DNA from: Rhizorhabdus wittichii RW1
Lineage (GTDB): Bacteria > Pseudomonadota > Alphaproteobacteria > Sphingomonadales > Sphingomonadaceae
Reading direction: 5' to 3'
DNA length: 64,000 nt
Assembly (NCBI GenBank): GCA_000016765.1
Contig: CP000701.1
Location: 1-64,000 of the forward strand
Of this stretch, positions 27,915 to 36,572 are shown one piece after another (positions within the stretch are counted from its first letter, which is position 1; each line of letters opens with the position of its first letter). The position numbers and the translations under genes are program-made. The notes beneath the pieces are model-generated. The model was not told the DNA's origin and made no database searches. It saw only the letters and a program-made list of their open reading frames with translations.

Positions 27915-29330
27915 AACGCCCATTTTCCGGCGCTTTTTCTGGCATTGCGGCGTCTGTTCCGCTATAGGGTCGCGGTGTCGGACGCAGGCCTTTCCACCGC
28001 TGATAAAGACGCTCGGATCGCCGAGCTCGAAGCTGCTTTGGCGGCCGCCCACGCCGATATTTCTGCCCGCGACATCCTGATCGACACGCTGCGCGTGCAG
28101 ATCGCGCGCCTCAAGCGGATGCAGTTCGGCAAGTCGTCCGAGAAGCTCGACACTCAGATCGCACAGCTTGAGCTTGCGCTCGAAGAGCTCGAAGGCGAGG
28201 CCATCGTCGCCGCCGCCCGCCGGGCCGATCCGGCAGAGGTTGATCGGCCGTCGCCTGTTCGTGCGCTGCCTGCTCATCTGCCGCGGGAGGAGCAGCGGAT
28301 CGAGCCCGAACAGGACAGTTGCACCTGTCCAGATTGCGGCGGAGCGCTGCGGCCTCTGGGGCAGGATAGCGACGAGATGCTCGATGCCGTGCCAGTGCAA
28401 TGGCGTGTCGTTCGGACCATCCGGCCCAAGTATAGCTGCCGGTCCTGCGAGAAGATCGTCCAGGCGCCCGTGCCGGTAAAGGCGATAGCGCGCGGCAAGG
28501 CGACCTTCGGCACGCTGGCCCACGTTGTCGTCTCCAAGTTCGACCATCATCTGCCGCTTTACCGCCAGGCCGAGATCATGGCTGCGCAGGGGGTCGAGAT
28601 CGACCGATCGACACTGGCGGGCTGGGTAGGACAGGCATCCGTGCTGCTCGACCCGATCGTCAGTCGCATTCGCGAGGTGGGCCTCACCGCCTCAAAGATC
28701 CATACCGACGATACGCCTGTTCCCATGCTTGATCCGGGCCGGGGCAAGACGGCCACCGGCAGGCTTTGGGCTTACGCCGTCGATGATCGTGGCTCGGGCG
28801 CTACGACCCCCTCGCTCGTCTGGTATGAGTTCACCACCGATCGCACCGGTGCGCATCCCCAGCGTCAGCTGGCCAACTTCGCCGGCTACCTGCAGGCTGA
28901 TGGTTACGCCGGTTATGACAAGCTCTACGACACGAACCGCGTCACCGAGGTTGCTTGCTGGGCGCATTTCCGGCGGAAGATATTCGACATCCACGCCACC
29001 AAGCCGACGCCGCTCACCACCGACCTGCTAGAACGCATCGGCCAACTCTATGAGATCGAGGCAGAGGTTCAAGGCCAGCAACCCGAGATCCGCCGACGAA
29101 GCCGGCACGACCGCACTCAGCCGTTGATCGATGAGCTGCGGCAAGCACTTGACGATGCCCTGCGCCGCCTCTCGCCCAAGTCCGAGATGGCGAAAGCGAT
29201 CGCCTATGGCCGCAAGCGCTGGGTGGCGCTCACGCGCTTCCTCGATGATGGGCGTCTGGAGATCGATAACAACATTGCGGAGCGTGCCATGCGATGCGTG
29301 GCAACGACCGATTCATACTACACCTCCTCT

Positions 29331-31400
29331 TCAAATGTCCGGAAACAGGGACTTTTGGTTTTCCATTTTGATGCGACACGGGCCTCTGTGACGCGGGAAC
29401 TGGGTCACTTCGTCCTTTTCCAGGTCCGTGGCTCGGATTTGGTGCGGCGCATCGGGTACAACTTGCTCGGTAGGGAGCACGCCCTCCTTGATCAGTCGAC
29501 GGACCCGATGGGCAGTAACCCCAAGCTTTTTGGCGGCTTCGGTCAGCGTGAGCCACTCTCCATTCTTTTCGGCGGATCGGTAGCCGTGGATTTTGTGGAC
29601 AGTGCGCAGCGAGCCGACACGGCGCGCTGTCCAGGTCTTGCCTTGTCCGGTTTGCATTCCCATCCGGTTGAGAGTGGCGGCAATGTCTGCATCGGACCAC
29701 CGGGTGGCCATGGAGCGGATGATGGCAAGGGCGGCTTCGGGCGTACTCTGGCCATGTTCGCCTGCTTTGGGTTTGCGAATGCGCAGCTGAGAATGTTGGC
29801 CACCTTTCCAGTGGATCGTCAAAATGACTTCACGTTGCTCTTCATCGACATCAGCGATGATATCGGTCACGAGCGTGCGGAGGAGCTGCTGACGACAACG
29901 CATGTCGACGTTAGGCGAGCGCCAAGCGGTCTCCAGGTCGGTGGCAATGCCAGCAAAATCTGGCACCGGCGCGGCCAGATCGATTTGTCGCGCTTGGGCC
30001 AAACCCGCTTCACAGGCTTCCACACGCCTGAGCGCTGCTTCCCAGCTATTCTCGAGTTGGGCAGCGATCAGGCGGTTATCAGGGTCGCAGGCAGCATAGC
30101 GACGTTCAGCGAGAGATGCCTCGTATCGGGCTTGCTGCAAGTCCAGCTCCACCATGCGGTGCCGTTCTTCCAGATTATCCCGATGCGCCCGATCAGCTTC
30201 CATTGCGGCCTCGATCGCCATCGGCGTCACGGCTCTCAATATCTCTTTGCCTATGGCAGGGTCGATGCGAGATGCGCCAAAAGTCATGCATCGTGGCTTG
30301 GCCAGCATCTGGTTGATACGTTCGCAGCGGTAATAGGGATGACCCGGAGGCCGGCCCGAATAGACAACGCCCAACCGTCTTCCACATCGGCCGCAGGTGA
30401 GCAGGCCCGCGAGCAACGCGCGGCCACCACGACCAGACTTGATGCCGCCCTTCTGTCCGAAGGCGTTGACGGCGATATGGCTCTGGTTCCTTTCAAACTC
30501 ACTCCAATCGATATAGCCTTCGTGATGATCCTGGAGCAGCACTTCCCACGTTCCAAAGGGCTTGCTGTGGCCGTAACTTTTGCGTGCCCTGCCATCGACA
30601 ATCTCGGTTCGCTTCTCGCTTTTACCATAGACATAGACCCCAGCGTAGAAGGGGTTCTTCAGGATCGAAATAACGCTTCGATAGCGAACCGGCACCCAGT
30701 CGAAGGACACCGTTTTGCGGCCGTCAGAAGGGCGGGGAAAATGGAAATTGTCAGCTGTCAGCGAAATCAGCACCTGGCGGGCGCTGCCAAGCTCGCGGAA
30801 ACGCGAAAAGATGAGGCGGATCGCCTCCTGTACCCGGATATCGGGATCCAGCCCCAGGCCGTATTCGCGGTGCCAGATATAGCCGATCGGAACACTGAGG
30901 CGCAGTTCTCCCCGCCTTGCCTTGGCGCGCGCCGCGTCAAGCATGCGTGTTCGCAAAATGCCAAGCTCAAACTCGCTGATGCTGCCCTTCATGCCCAACA
31001 ACAATCGATCGTTTGGTCGACAGGGATCGTATACCCCGTCGAGATCGATCACGCGCGCTTCAACCAGGCCACACAGCTCCAAAAGGTGGTGCCAGTCCCG
31101 GCCATTACGGGAAAGGCGCGATGCGTCCAAGCAAAGCACCGCGCCAACCTTGCCCGTGCACAGGCCGCTGACCAGTCGTTCGAAACCGGGGCGGTCGACA
31201 GTGCCGCTGGCGGTCCGACCAAGGTCATCGTCGATCACCTCGACATCGTGAAATCCCCAGCGTCGGGCAACATCGACAAGCTCATATTGTCGGCGCTGGC
31301 TCTCCAGGTTGTTCTGGACCTGACCCGGGGTCGACTGTCGGACATACACCACAGCTTTGCGCTTGAGCACCGTGACTGGAAGGAGATCATTGCCCGTCAT
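29331..31400 (-). CDS. large serine recombinase
   Basis: Site-specific recombinase of 689 residues. The N-terminal resolvase domain begins VVYVRQSTPGQVQNN (catalytic Ser in RQST), with LDASRLSRNGRDW; the recombinase domain shows ILKNPFYAGVYVYGK; the zinc ribbon is LLTCGRCGRRLGV with a later YRCER; a long coiled coil follows. Unusually, a C-terminal excisionase/MerR-like HTH (LTLTEAAKKLGVTAHRVRRLIKEG) is fused on. It presumably integrates and excises the element around it. Its start ATG overlaps the TGA of the upstream gene (ATGA). Confidence 0.93.
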   Translation of the reverse strand: MTGNDLLPVTVLKRKAVVYVRQSTPGQVQNNLESQRRQYELVDVARRWGFHDVEVIDDDLGRTASGTVDRPGFERLVSGLCTGKVGAVLCLDASRLSRNGRDWHHLLELCGLVEARVIDLDGVYDPCRPNDRLLLGMKGSISEFELGILRTRMLDAARAKARRGELRLSVPIGYIWHREYGLGLDPDIRVQEAIRLIFSRFRELGSARQVLISLTADNFHFPRPSDGRKTVSFDWVPVRYRSVISILKNPFYAGVYVYGKSEKRTEIVDGRARKSYGHSKPFGTWEVLLQDHHEGYIDWSEFERNQSHIAVNAFGQKGGIKSGRGGRALLAGLLTCGRCGRRLGVVYSGRPPGHPYYRCERINQMLAKPRCMTFGASRIDPAIGKEILRAVTPMAIEAAMEADRAHRDNLEERHRMVELDLQQARYEASLAERRYAACDPDNRLIAAQLENSWEAALRRVEACEAGLAQARQIDLAAPVPDFAGIATDLETAWRSPNVDMRCRQQLLRTLVTDIIADVDEEQREVILTIHWKGGQHSQLRIRKPKAGEHGQSTPEAALAIIRSMATRWSDADIAATLNRMGMQTGQGKTWTARRVGSLRTVHKIHGYRSAEKNGEWLTLTEAAKKLGVTAHRVRRLIKEGVLPTEQVVPDAPHQIRATDLEKDEVTQFPRHRGPCRIKMENQKSLFPDI

Positions 31401-31572
31401 CGCTGGCCTCCTTCGCCGCGACGCCGGCTGCGGCCATCAAGAGGGTCGCCAGCCTGGCAACAACGGCGCTTCGCTGCGCCTCGCTCAGGCCTCGCATCTG
31501 CGGCGTATCGAGCGGCATGCTCAGCTGCTGGGTCAGCATCGATAGCGACGAGGGTCGTGGTAGTGCCTTCAT
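31387..31572 (-). CDS. small protein of the recombinase element
   Basis: A 61-residue frame beginning MKALPRPSSLSMLTQQLSM and ending KEASDDGQ, hydrophobic near its end (LATLLMAAAGVAA). I recall similar small proteins next to related recombinases in rhizobia, which is why it is kept. It overlaps the recombinase start by 14 bases and the other small frame almost completely. Function unknown. Confidence 0.5.
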   Translation of the reverse strand: MKALPRPSSLSMLTQQLSMPLDTPQMRGLSEAQRSAVVARLATLLMAAAGVAAKEASDDGQ

Positions 31573-31855
31573 GGCGCGCCTCCTGGATGGCCGTGAGTCC
31601 ATCCGTCGAAGTCTGCCTGAAACCGCGATCGGTAAGCAGTCCATGAAGCTCTACAAGCCCAATCACCGCAACGCGCGGTTCGCCCATCTCCATGTCGGCG
31701 CACAACGCCCTGTCCAGCATCCACTCTGCGACCTGGATGATCTCACCCGGCCTGATCTCTACCCGGATGATCGCGCCATTGGCCCGGTCCTCGCGGCCTT
31801 CATGCCGAAAACGACCGCCGTAATATGGATGCCAGCGATAATGAAACTCTACCAT
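31397..31855 (-). CDS. conserved protein of the recombinase element
   Basis: Frame of 152 residues starting MVEFHYRWHPYYGGRF, with MLDRALCADMEMGEPRVAVIGLVELHGLL in the middle. The first 100 residues resemble conserved proteins that accompany this recombinase type; the arginine-rich end may be read-through into the overlapping frame, although its TGA overlaps the recombinase ATG exactly. Function unknown; a directionality or regulatory role is possible. Confidence 0.6.
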   Translation of the reverse strand: MVEFHYRWHPYYGGRFRHEGREDRANGAIIRVEIRPGEIIQVAEWMLDRALCADMEMGEPRVAVIGLVELHGLLTDRGFRQTSTDGLTAIQEARHEGTTTTLVAIDADPAAEHAARYAADARPERGAAKRRCCQAGDPLDGRSRRRGEGGQR

Positions 31856-32157
31856 CTGCCCGACATGGGCAGAATGACCCTGCGATGGCCTTGGGCCGTA
31901 AAAACTGGCTGTTCGCCGGATCAAAGGCAGGCGGCGATCGGGCGGCCGCCATCTACTCCGTTATCGAAACCGCAAAGCTCAACGGCCTCGAACCACAGGC
32001 CTATATTGCCGACGTTATCGCCAAGATCGCCGGCAACTGGCCTGCCGCTCGCTGTTATGAACTCATGCCGTGGAATTGGCGACCAGATCAGCAACCGATC
32101 GCCGAAGCCGCCTGATCTGCGGCCTCCAGCCCACGCTTACGCTACCGACTTCGCGAA

Positions 32158-32199
32158 AAGCGTAGATCCGGCCTTCTGCAGAAGGCCGGATCTACGCTT
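32158..32199. repeat. perfect 42-base palindrome in the 3' end of istB
   Basis: Half-site AAGCGTAGATCCGGCCTTCTG followed directly by its exact reverse complement, with no loop. It lies within the last istB codons (KRRSGLLQKAGST), 18 bases from the IS66 insertion point. It could extrude as a cruciform or act as a hairpin in the transcript. Confidence 0.9.
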
Positions 32200-32279
32200 G
32201 AGACCACCGAAACCACGGCGCAATGAAGGGGGCAGTTCTTCAGTTCGCCCAAGGGGTCAAATCTTCGGTTCGGTTGACA

Positions 32280-32358
32280 CAGCCAGCATCCTGACACTCG
32301 CGGCACCGATCCCGCTGCTACCACCCACAACCACAGCCACCCGGCCCGACAGGTCCAT
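32280..32358 (-). pseudogene. short-chain dehydrogenase, 5' fragment (piece 1 of 3)
   Basis: The head of the SDR gene: ATG at 32358, then MDLSGRVAVVVGGSSGIGAAS with the Rossmann TGxxxGxG-type motif (GGSSGIG), ending at RMLA where the IS21 element cuts in. Removing IS21 and one CAGCC restores RMLAEAGATVAIGYN in frame. It lies 158 bases downstream of redA2 on the same strand and may have been co-transcribed. Confidence 0.85.
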
Positions 32359-32516
32359 AATCACACCCAAGTTCCGTCCCCTCGATCCCATCCAGAATTC
32401 CATTGGTGTCATCTGGTAGGGGCCACCGGAACAGGGGCCACCGGAAATTTGTCGCTCTCTCCAAGACGCTTTGCCAACACTCTTCTGTGGCGTCTCCCTG
32501 CTCCAATAGCCAGATT

Positions 32517-33746
32517 CTAGACCGGGATCAGATCCTTAAGCGCCAGACCGGTATCAACAAGCTGCTCCGGGCTGACGCAAACATTCGCCTCGACCAGCTT
32601 GCGGCCCTGCACGTAATCTTTGACCATGTTCACGCAGTCTAGTGCAATTACTCGTCCCTGTTTGAGGTACAGCACCGAGAAGCTTCGCACCGCGGGATCA
32701 CCGCGAACCACTGTTTGATCGTAGCCTAATGAGAGCCCCGCGGTTTGCAGGCGCAGGTCATATTGATTGGACCAAAACCATGGAAAGGCTCGGTACGGCT
32801 GGGGATCGCCGCAGATTGTCTTGGCTACGCAACTTGCTTGATCGTTGGCATTCTGCACCGATTCAACGCGCAACACCCTACCATCGGCGAAGCTGCACGA
32901 AAAAGAAGCGCAATCACCGATGGCGAAGACATCCGGCAAAGAGGTGCGGCAATATTCATCGACCGTGACACCCCCGTCTCCAGCTGCGCCAGCCTCTATC
33001 AGCGGCGCTACGGCTGGTACAATCCCAATGCCGACAATCACTGCCTGTGCGGGCAAGACACTGCCGTCTCCCAGCCGCACCCCTGTAACTGATTCCTGCC
33101 CTTCCAGGGCTGCCACCGTAATGCCGGTCCGCAGATCGACACCATGTCCTCGGTGTTCATTCTCGTAGAAAGTGGAGAGTTCAGTCCCAGCAACGCGCGC
33201 CAGAACCCTCGGCATCGCTTCAAGTAAGGTAACATGGCAATTCAACTTGGTCAGAACGGCAGCAGCTTCGAGGCCGATGTAGCCGCCGCCGACGACAACG
33301 ACCTGCGTCAAACCGCGATCGATTTCAGCCATCAGCCTGTCGCAATCGGCTCGAGTTCGGATGGCGTGTACACCTGAAAGCTCCGCTCCAGGGCAAGCCA
33401 GCTTGCGCGGATCACCACCCGTGGCCCAAACAAGCTGGCCGTAAGCGAAGGCTGAACCGTCCGAAAGCGTGAGGACCTTGGAACCGGGGTCAACAGCACT
33501 CACCTCAATACCTAGAGTGAGATGAATGTCTTTTTCGCGCCAAAATTCCGGGGGGCGTATGTAGAGGCGCTCAAACGATTTCTCTCTGGAGAAATATTCT
33601 TTGGAAAGCGGTGGCCGTTCGTAGGGCACTTCGTTTTCGCGACCGACCAACGCGATCGAGCCTTCGTACCCAGCCTGACGGAGCGCAATTGCGCACTGGG
33701 CACCGGCATGGCCAGCTCCAACGATGACAACGTCCGCTGATCTCAC
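32517..33746 (-). CDS. redA2: ferredoxin reductase (FAD/NADH), dioxin dioxygenase electron supply
   Basis: Class I ferredoxin reductase of 409 residues. FAD motif [11 protein letters not shown] at residues 7-17, NADH motif [11 protein letters not shown] mid-protein, FAD-ribityl motif [10 protein letters not shown]. It passes electrons from NADH to a [2Fe-2S] ferredoxin and on to the DxnA1A2 dioxygenase; in RW1 RedA2 is the recognised reductase, as I recall. The GTG start at 33746 has AAGGAAAG upstream. It lies between the keto-acid cleavage gene and the broken SDR, far from dxnA1A2, in keeping with the known scattering of dioxin genes. Confidence 0.9.
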   Translation of the reverse strand: MRSADVVIVGAGHAGAQCAIALRQAGYEGSIALVGRENEVPYERPPLSKEYFSREKSFERLYIRPPEFWREKDIHLTLGIEVSAVDPGSKVLTLSDGSAFAYGQLVWATGGDPRKLACPGAELSGVHAIRTRADCDRLMAEIDRGLTQVVVVGGGYIGLEAAAVLTKLNCHVTLLEAMPRVLARVAGTELSTFYENEHRGHGVDLRTGITVAALEGQESVTGVRLGDGSVLPAQAVIVGIGIVPAVAPLIEAGAAGDGGVTVDEYCRTSLPDVFAIGDCASFSCSFADGRVLRVESVQNANDQASCVAKTICGDPQPYRAFPWFWSNQYDLRLQTAGLSLGYDQTVVRGDPAVRSFSVLYLKQGRVIALDCVNMVKDYVQGRKLVEANVCVSPEQLVDTGLALKDLIPV

Positions 33747-33831
33747 CCTACTTTCCTTCTCTTCCAGAACCTGCCCTCCTTAGCGACAAAACCACTCAAA
33801 AGCTAGTGCCCTAGGCAGATTGGCCGTGTGG

Positions 33832-34722
33832 CTATCCGAGCAGCGGGAGGCCCATGATCTCACGCGCCTCATCAGGGGTAGCTGGCTCGAGCCCCAATTC
33901 ACGGATGATGCGCACGATCCGATCGACCTGCTGCACATTCGTCGCGAGTTGCCCGCGCTCGTAATAAAGATTGTCTTCGAGGCCGACACGTACATGCCCG
34001 CCCAGTAGCAACGAAAGAACTCCTGCATTGAGCTGGGCCGGCCCGACCGCACTTACGTTGAATAACGAGCCTTCAGGCAGGATATCAACCATTTGCTGCA
34101 GAATCTTCGGCGAGTAAGGCAATGCGCCTTGGAATTGGTTGACGCCAAGCACGACATTTATGAAATAAGGCGCTTTGTCGAGCCCTTCCTTGATGCAAGC
34201 AACGACATCCTGGAGCAGATGCGTCGGGCTGAACACTTCCCATTCGGGCTTGATGCCCTTTTCCTGCATCTTGATCGCCAGTTCGCGACAGCGCGACGGC
34301 GACGTATTCATCAATATCTCTTTGCCATCGAAAGAAGCAACGATGGTTGTGGGATCCAGCGTGCACATTTCTGCGCCAGCTTCGATCCCTTTGATGCGCT
34401 CTTCCCAAAGAATTTCCCAATAGCCGTTGGCCGCCTGGCGCACCATATCGCCATGAACGCCGCCGCCAGTCGAATTGTTGAGAACAATGTTGCAGTGCGA
34501 GCGAATGCGCTCATTGATGTCACGGTAGATGGCGGGATTGCAGGTTGCCCCGTCGTCTTCTGGCCTTCGCGCATGAACCGCAACGACGCTCGCACCAGCA
34601 TTATAGCAGCGGTACACGTCATCGGCAATTTCCTGGGGCTGTGTTGGAAGCGCAGGATTCTGCGACTTGAGCGCCATCCCGCCGGTTGGCGCGACTGTGA
34701 CAATAACTTTGCGTGCAGCCAC
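33832..34722 (-). CDS. beta-keto acid cleavage enzyme (BKACE/DUF849 family)
   Basis: TIM-barrel protein of 296 residues. BKACE enzymes split a beta-keto acid with acetyl-CoA, giving acetoacetate and a CoA ester. Family landmarks seen are [29 protein letters not shown] and [12 protein letters not shown] (glutamate ligand). The zinc motif usually written H-x-H reads A-V-H here ([11 protein letters not shown], about residues 45-55), so the first histidine is absent. GTG start with GGAGAGG upstream. It sits downstream of the meta-cleavage genes behind a truncated PPDK and IS remnant. Substrate unknown. Confidence 0.85.
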   Translation of the reverse strand: MAARKVIVTVAPTGGMALKSQNPALPTQPQEIADDVYRCYNAGASVVAVHARRPEDDGATCNPAIYRDINERIRSHCNIVLNNSTGGGVHGDMVRQAANGYWEILWEERIKGIEAGAEMCTLDPTTIVASFDGKEILMNTSPSRCRELAIKMQEKGIKPEWEVFSPTHLLQDVVACIKEGLDKAPYFINVVLGVNQFQGALPYSPKILQQMVDILPEGSLFNVSAVGPAQLNAGVLSLLLGGHVRVGLEDNLYYERGQLATNVQQVDRIVRIIRELGLEPATPDEAREIMGLPLLG

Positions 34723-34759
34723 TTAGCCTCTCCTTGAAACCAGTTACACCCCTTAAGGG

Positions 34760-34944
34760 TGTCCGTCGTCAGAACATTCGGCACAACTCTCGGCGTAGAT
34801 TAGCGGAGTGCGGGCCTCGTCTGGGGGTTGATGTTAGTCGGCGAGCTTGCGGTGTTGCAAGCGCCGATGTTCGAAGGTCTGTCGCTTGATCCTTTCACGC
34901 TGTTGGATGATCGCCGGCGCCCTGCCTAAGTAGGCATCGGCGGG
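34760..34944 (-). mobile_element. right-end remnant of the IS3-type element
   Basis: 185 bases equal to the right end of the element at 17921-20974 (end TGTCCGTCGTCAG at 34760), in opposite orientation. It fuses at a shared CCC to the PPDK gene. The rest of the IS and of PPDK is gone, so a deletion followed the insertion. Confidence 0.9.
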
Positions 34945-35550
34945 GAAGGGCTGGCCATGAGTGTCCTCAACAAGCTTCTTGTAGCATTGAACAAGTGCTT
35001 GCCAGTCCTGTGCGGTCATTTCTAGGTCATTGGTATAGCCAAAATGTTCCTTGATGATTTCGAGCGCTTCCTCGAACAGGTGGTGATCGAGGCCGAGGAC
35101 GACGTCGGAATACATCTGGATGAAGCGGCGATAGGAGTCCCAGGCAAAGCGGTCGTCGCCCGAGGTTTTCGCGAGGCCGAGCACGGTCTGATCGTTGAGG
35201 CCGAGGTTGAGCACGGTGTCCATCATGCCGGGCATCGAGACGCGGGCGCCGGAGCGTACCGAGACGAGCAGCGGATCGGACGCGTCGCCAAACTTCTTGC
35301 CGACGGCCGTTTCGATGTGGGCGAGCGCGGCGGCGACTTCGGCGTGGAGCGAATCGGAGAAGTTGGCGCATTCCTTCAGGTAGCGGCCGCATTCCTCGGT
35401 GGTAATGGTAAAGCCGGGGGGGACAGGTAGGCCGATGCCGGCCATTTCCGCGAGGTTTGAGCCCTTGCCGCCGACGATGGTCTTGTCGCGGCTGCGTGGA
35501 TCACTGCAGCGCTCTCCACCGCCGAAGCGGAATACGCTTTTCGTCGTCAT
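34834..35550 (-). pseudogene. ppdK: pyruvate phosphate dikinase, truncated and fused to an IS end
   Basis: The first 200 or so residues are a clear PPDK head: FRFGGG, then IVGGKGSNLAEMAGIGLPVPPGFTI, the nucleotide-binding domain with SVRSGARVSMPGMMDT and ending DTHGQPFP. The frame then enters the IS3-type remnant (ADAYLGRAP...HRKLAD) and stops. PPDK is normally near 880 residues, so the phosphohistidine and PEP domains are missing and the product cannot work. Its ATG overlaps the aldolase TGA, showing it belonged to the meta-cleavage operon, where it would have turned pyruvate into PEP. Confidence 0.9.
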
Positions 35551-36572
35551 CGCGCTTTTACCATGTCCAGCGCGATATCGACGATCATGTCTTCCTGTCC
35601 GCCAACCATCTTGCGGCGGCCCACTTCGGCCAGGATCGAACGGGTATCCACACCGTAATCGCTACTGGCCTTTTCCGCGTGACGCAGGAAGCTGGAATAG
35701 ACCCCGGCATAGCCCAGCGTCAGCGTCTCGCGGTCGACACGGACGGGGCGGTCCTGCAACGGACGGACAAGATCCTCGGCCGCATCCATCAGTGCGAACA
35801 AGTCGCAACCGTGGTTCCAGCCCATCCGGTCGGCAGCGGCGATAAACACTTCGAGCGGGGCATTGCCCGCGCCAGCGCCCATCCCGGCCAGGCTGGCATC
35901 GACCCGGACCACACCGTTCTGCACCGCCACGATCGAGTTGGCGACGCCCAAGCTGAGGTTATGGTGAGCGTGAACACCACGCTGGGTCTCGGGTTTGAGA
36001 ACCCGGTCATAGGCCTGGCAACGCGCGGCGTATTCATCCATGTTCATCGCCCCGCCGCTGTCGGTGACGTAGACGCAGTGTGCCCCGTAGCTTTCCATCA
36101 GCAGCGCTTGCTCAGCAAGCGCCTCGGGATCGATCATGTGGCTCATCATCAGGAAGCCCGAGACATCCATGCCGAGATTGCGGGCGGCCTCGATATGCTG
36201 CTTGCTGACATCGGCCTCGGTGCAGTGCGTCGCGATGCGGACCGAGCGCACACCCATCTCGTAAGCGTGCTTCAGATCGTGGACCGTGCCGATACCCGGC
36301 AGCAGCAGTGTGGTGAGCACCGAATGCTCGAGCACTTCGGCAACTGCGCCGATCCAGTCCCAGTCGGTGTAGGCACCAAAGCCGTAGTTGAAGCTTGAGC
36401 CCTGCAGGCCGTCGCCATGCGCGACCTCGATCGCATCGACCTTGGCCCGGTCGAGTGCGCGGGCGATCGCCTGGACATGATCGAGGCCATACTGGTGGCG
36501 GATCGCATGCATCCCGTCGCGCAGGGTGACGTCTTGAATATAGAGCTTTTGCATGTTGGGATCGAAACTCAT
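35547..36572 (-). CDS. 4-hydroxy-2-oxovalerate aldolase
   Basis: DRE-TIM metallolyase of 341 residues (BphI/DmpG/MhpE type) that splits 4-hydroxy-2-oxovalerate into pyruvate and acetaldehyde. The DRE-type [12 protein letters not shown] is at residues 15-26; the metal histidines lie in [10 protein letters not shown], and [13 protein letters not shown] is conserved. The last section is the DmpG communication domain that binds the partner dehydrogenase. The start overlaps the dehydrogenase stop by 4 bases, as usual for this channelling pair. Confidence 0.95.
   Translation of the reverse strand: MSFDPNMQKLYIQDVTLRDGMHAIRHQYGLDHVQAIARALDRAKVDAIEVAHGDGLQGSSFNYGFGAYTDWDWIGAVAEVLEHSVLTTLLLPGIGTVHDLKHAYEMGVRSVRIATHCTEADVSKQHIEAARNLGMDVSGFLMMSHMIDPEALAEQALLMESYGAHCVYVTDSGGAMNMDEYAARCQAYDRVLKPETQRGVHAHHNLSLGVANSIVAVQNGVVRVDASLAGMGAGAGNAPLEVFIAAADRMGWNHGCDLFALMDAAEDLVRPLQDRPVRVDRETLTLGYAGVYSSFLRHAEKASSDYGVDTRSILAEVGRRKMVGGQEDMIVDIALDMVKAR

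Larger units (their letters stand above)
29303..31885 (-). mobile_element. serine-recombinase mobile element inserted in tnpC
   Basis: A 2.58 kb insertion that splits the tnpC codons for VALGRKN. Both junctions carry TGGC (29299-29302 and 31886-31889), the probable crossover core; no longer repeats were seen, as expected for serine-recombinase integration. It encodes only the recombinase and two small overlapping upstream genes, all on the minus strand, so it looks like a minimal self-moving element. Confidence 0.78.
27975..32115 (+). pseudogene. tnpC: IS66 transposase TnpC, interrupted by a serine-recombinase element
   Basis: The N-terminal part (27975-29302) has the leucine-zipper coiled coil (RIAELEAALAAAHADI), a zinc-finger pair CTCPDCGG and CRSCEKIV, and the catalytic core with KIHTDDTPVPML (Asp), LQADGYAGYDKLY (Asp) and IDNNIAERAMR (Glu). 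It breaks after MRCVA. The end (31886-32115) resumes as ALGRKNWLFAGSKAGGDRAAA and closes normally. A single long frame to 31646 seen in this region is read-through across the antisense recombinase and is not a gene. Confidence 0.88.
27051..32140 (+). mobile_element. IS66-family element, itself interrupted
   Basis: Ends GTAAGCGGGGTCTGG (left) and GTAAGCGTGGGCTGG (right, read inward); 8-base target duplication GCTACCGA at 27043-27050 and 32141-32148, the size known for IS66. Carries tnpA, tnpB and tnpC; tnpC is broken by a serine-recombinase element at 29303-31885. Confidence 0.93.
26322..32226 (+). pseudogene. istB: IS21 helper ATPase IstB, split by the IS66 element
   Basis: AAA+ helper of IS21 transposition. 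The main part (26322-27050) has Walker A LLGPPGTGKTHLA and Walker B LLIIDELGYLPF and reaches IRGDSYR. The IS66 element then intervenes; after its 8-base duplication the frame resumes at 32141 as LREKRRSGLL and stops with TGA at 32224-32226. Rejoined, it is a normal-length IstB of about 270 residues. In its present state the tail is replaced by about 30 residues of IS66 sequence, so activity is doubtful. Confidence 0.88.
24968..32279 (+). mobile_element. IS21-family element, enlarged by nested insertions
   Basis: Ends begin TGTCA (left TGTCAGGCGAACTGAG, right TGTCAACCGAACCGAAG, both read inward); target duplication CAGCC at 24963-24967 and 32280-32284. Internal sub-terminal repeats GAACTGA-GAACTG are seen at both ends. 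Without its guests (27051-32140 plus one 8-base duplication) it would be about 2.2 kb, normal for IS21. It is inserted in the SDR gene. Confidence 0.88.

Noticed and set aside
27945-31646. A 1,233-codon open frame on the plus strand
   Set aside because: Only the first third is IS66 TnpC; the rest is the antisense of the recombinase gene. High GC keeps the frame open, and the true tnpC continues after the inserted element at 31886.
34834-35550. PPDK-transposase fusion as a functional small PPDK
   Set aside because: It lacks the phosphohistidine and PEP-binding domains; the end is plain IS3-type sequence.
35044-36398. Plus-strand frames opposite ppdK and the aldolase
   Set aside because: Antisense shadows; both real genes are on the minus strand with clear motifs.
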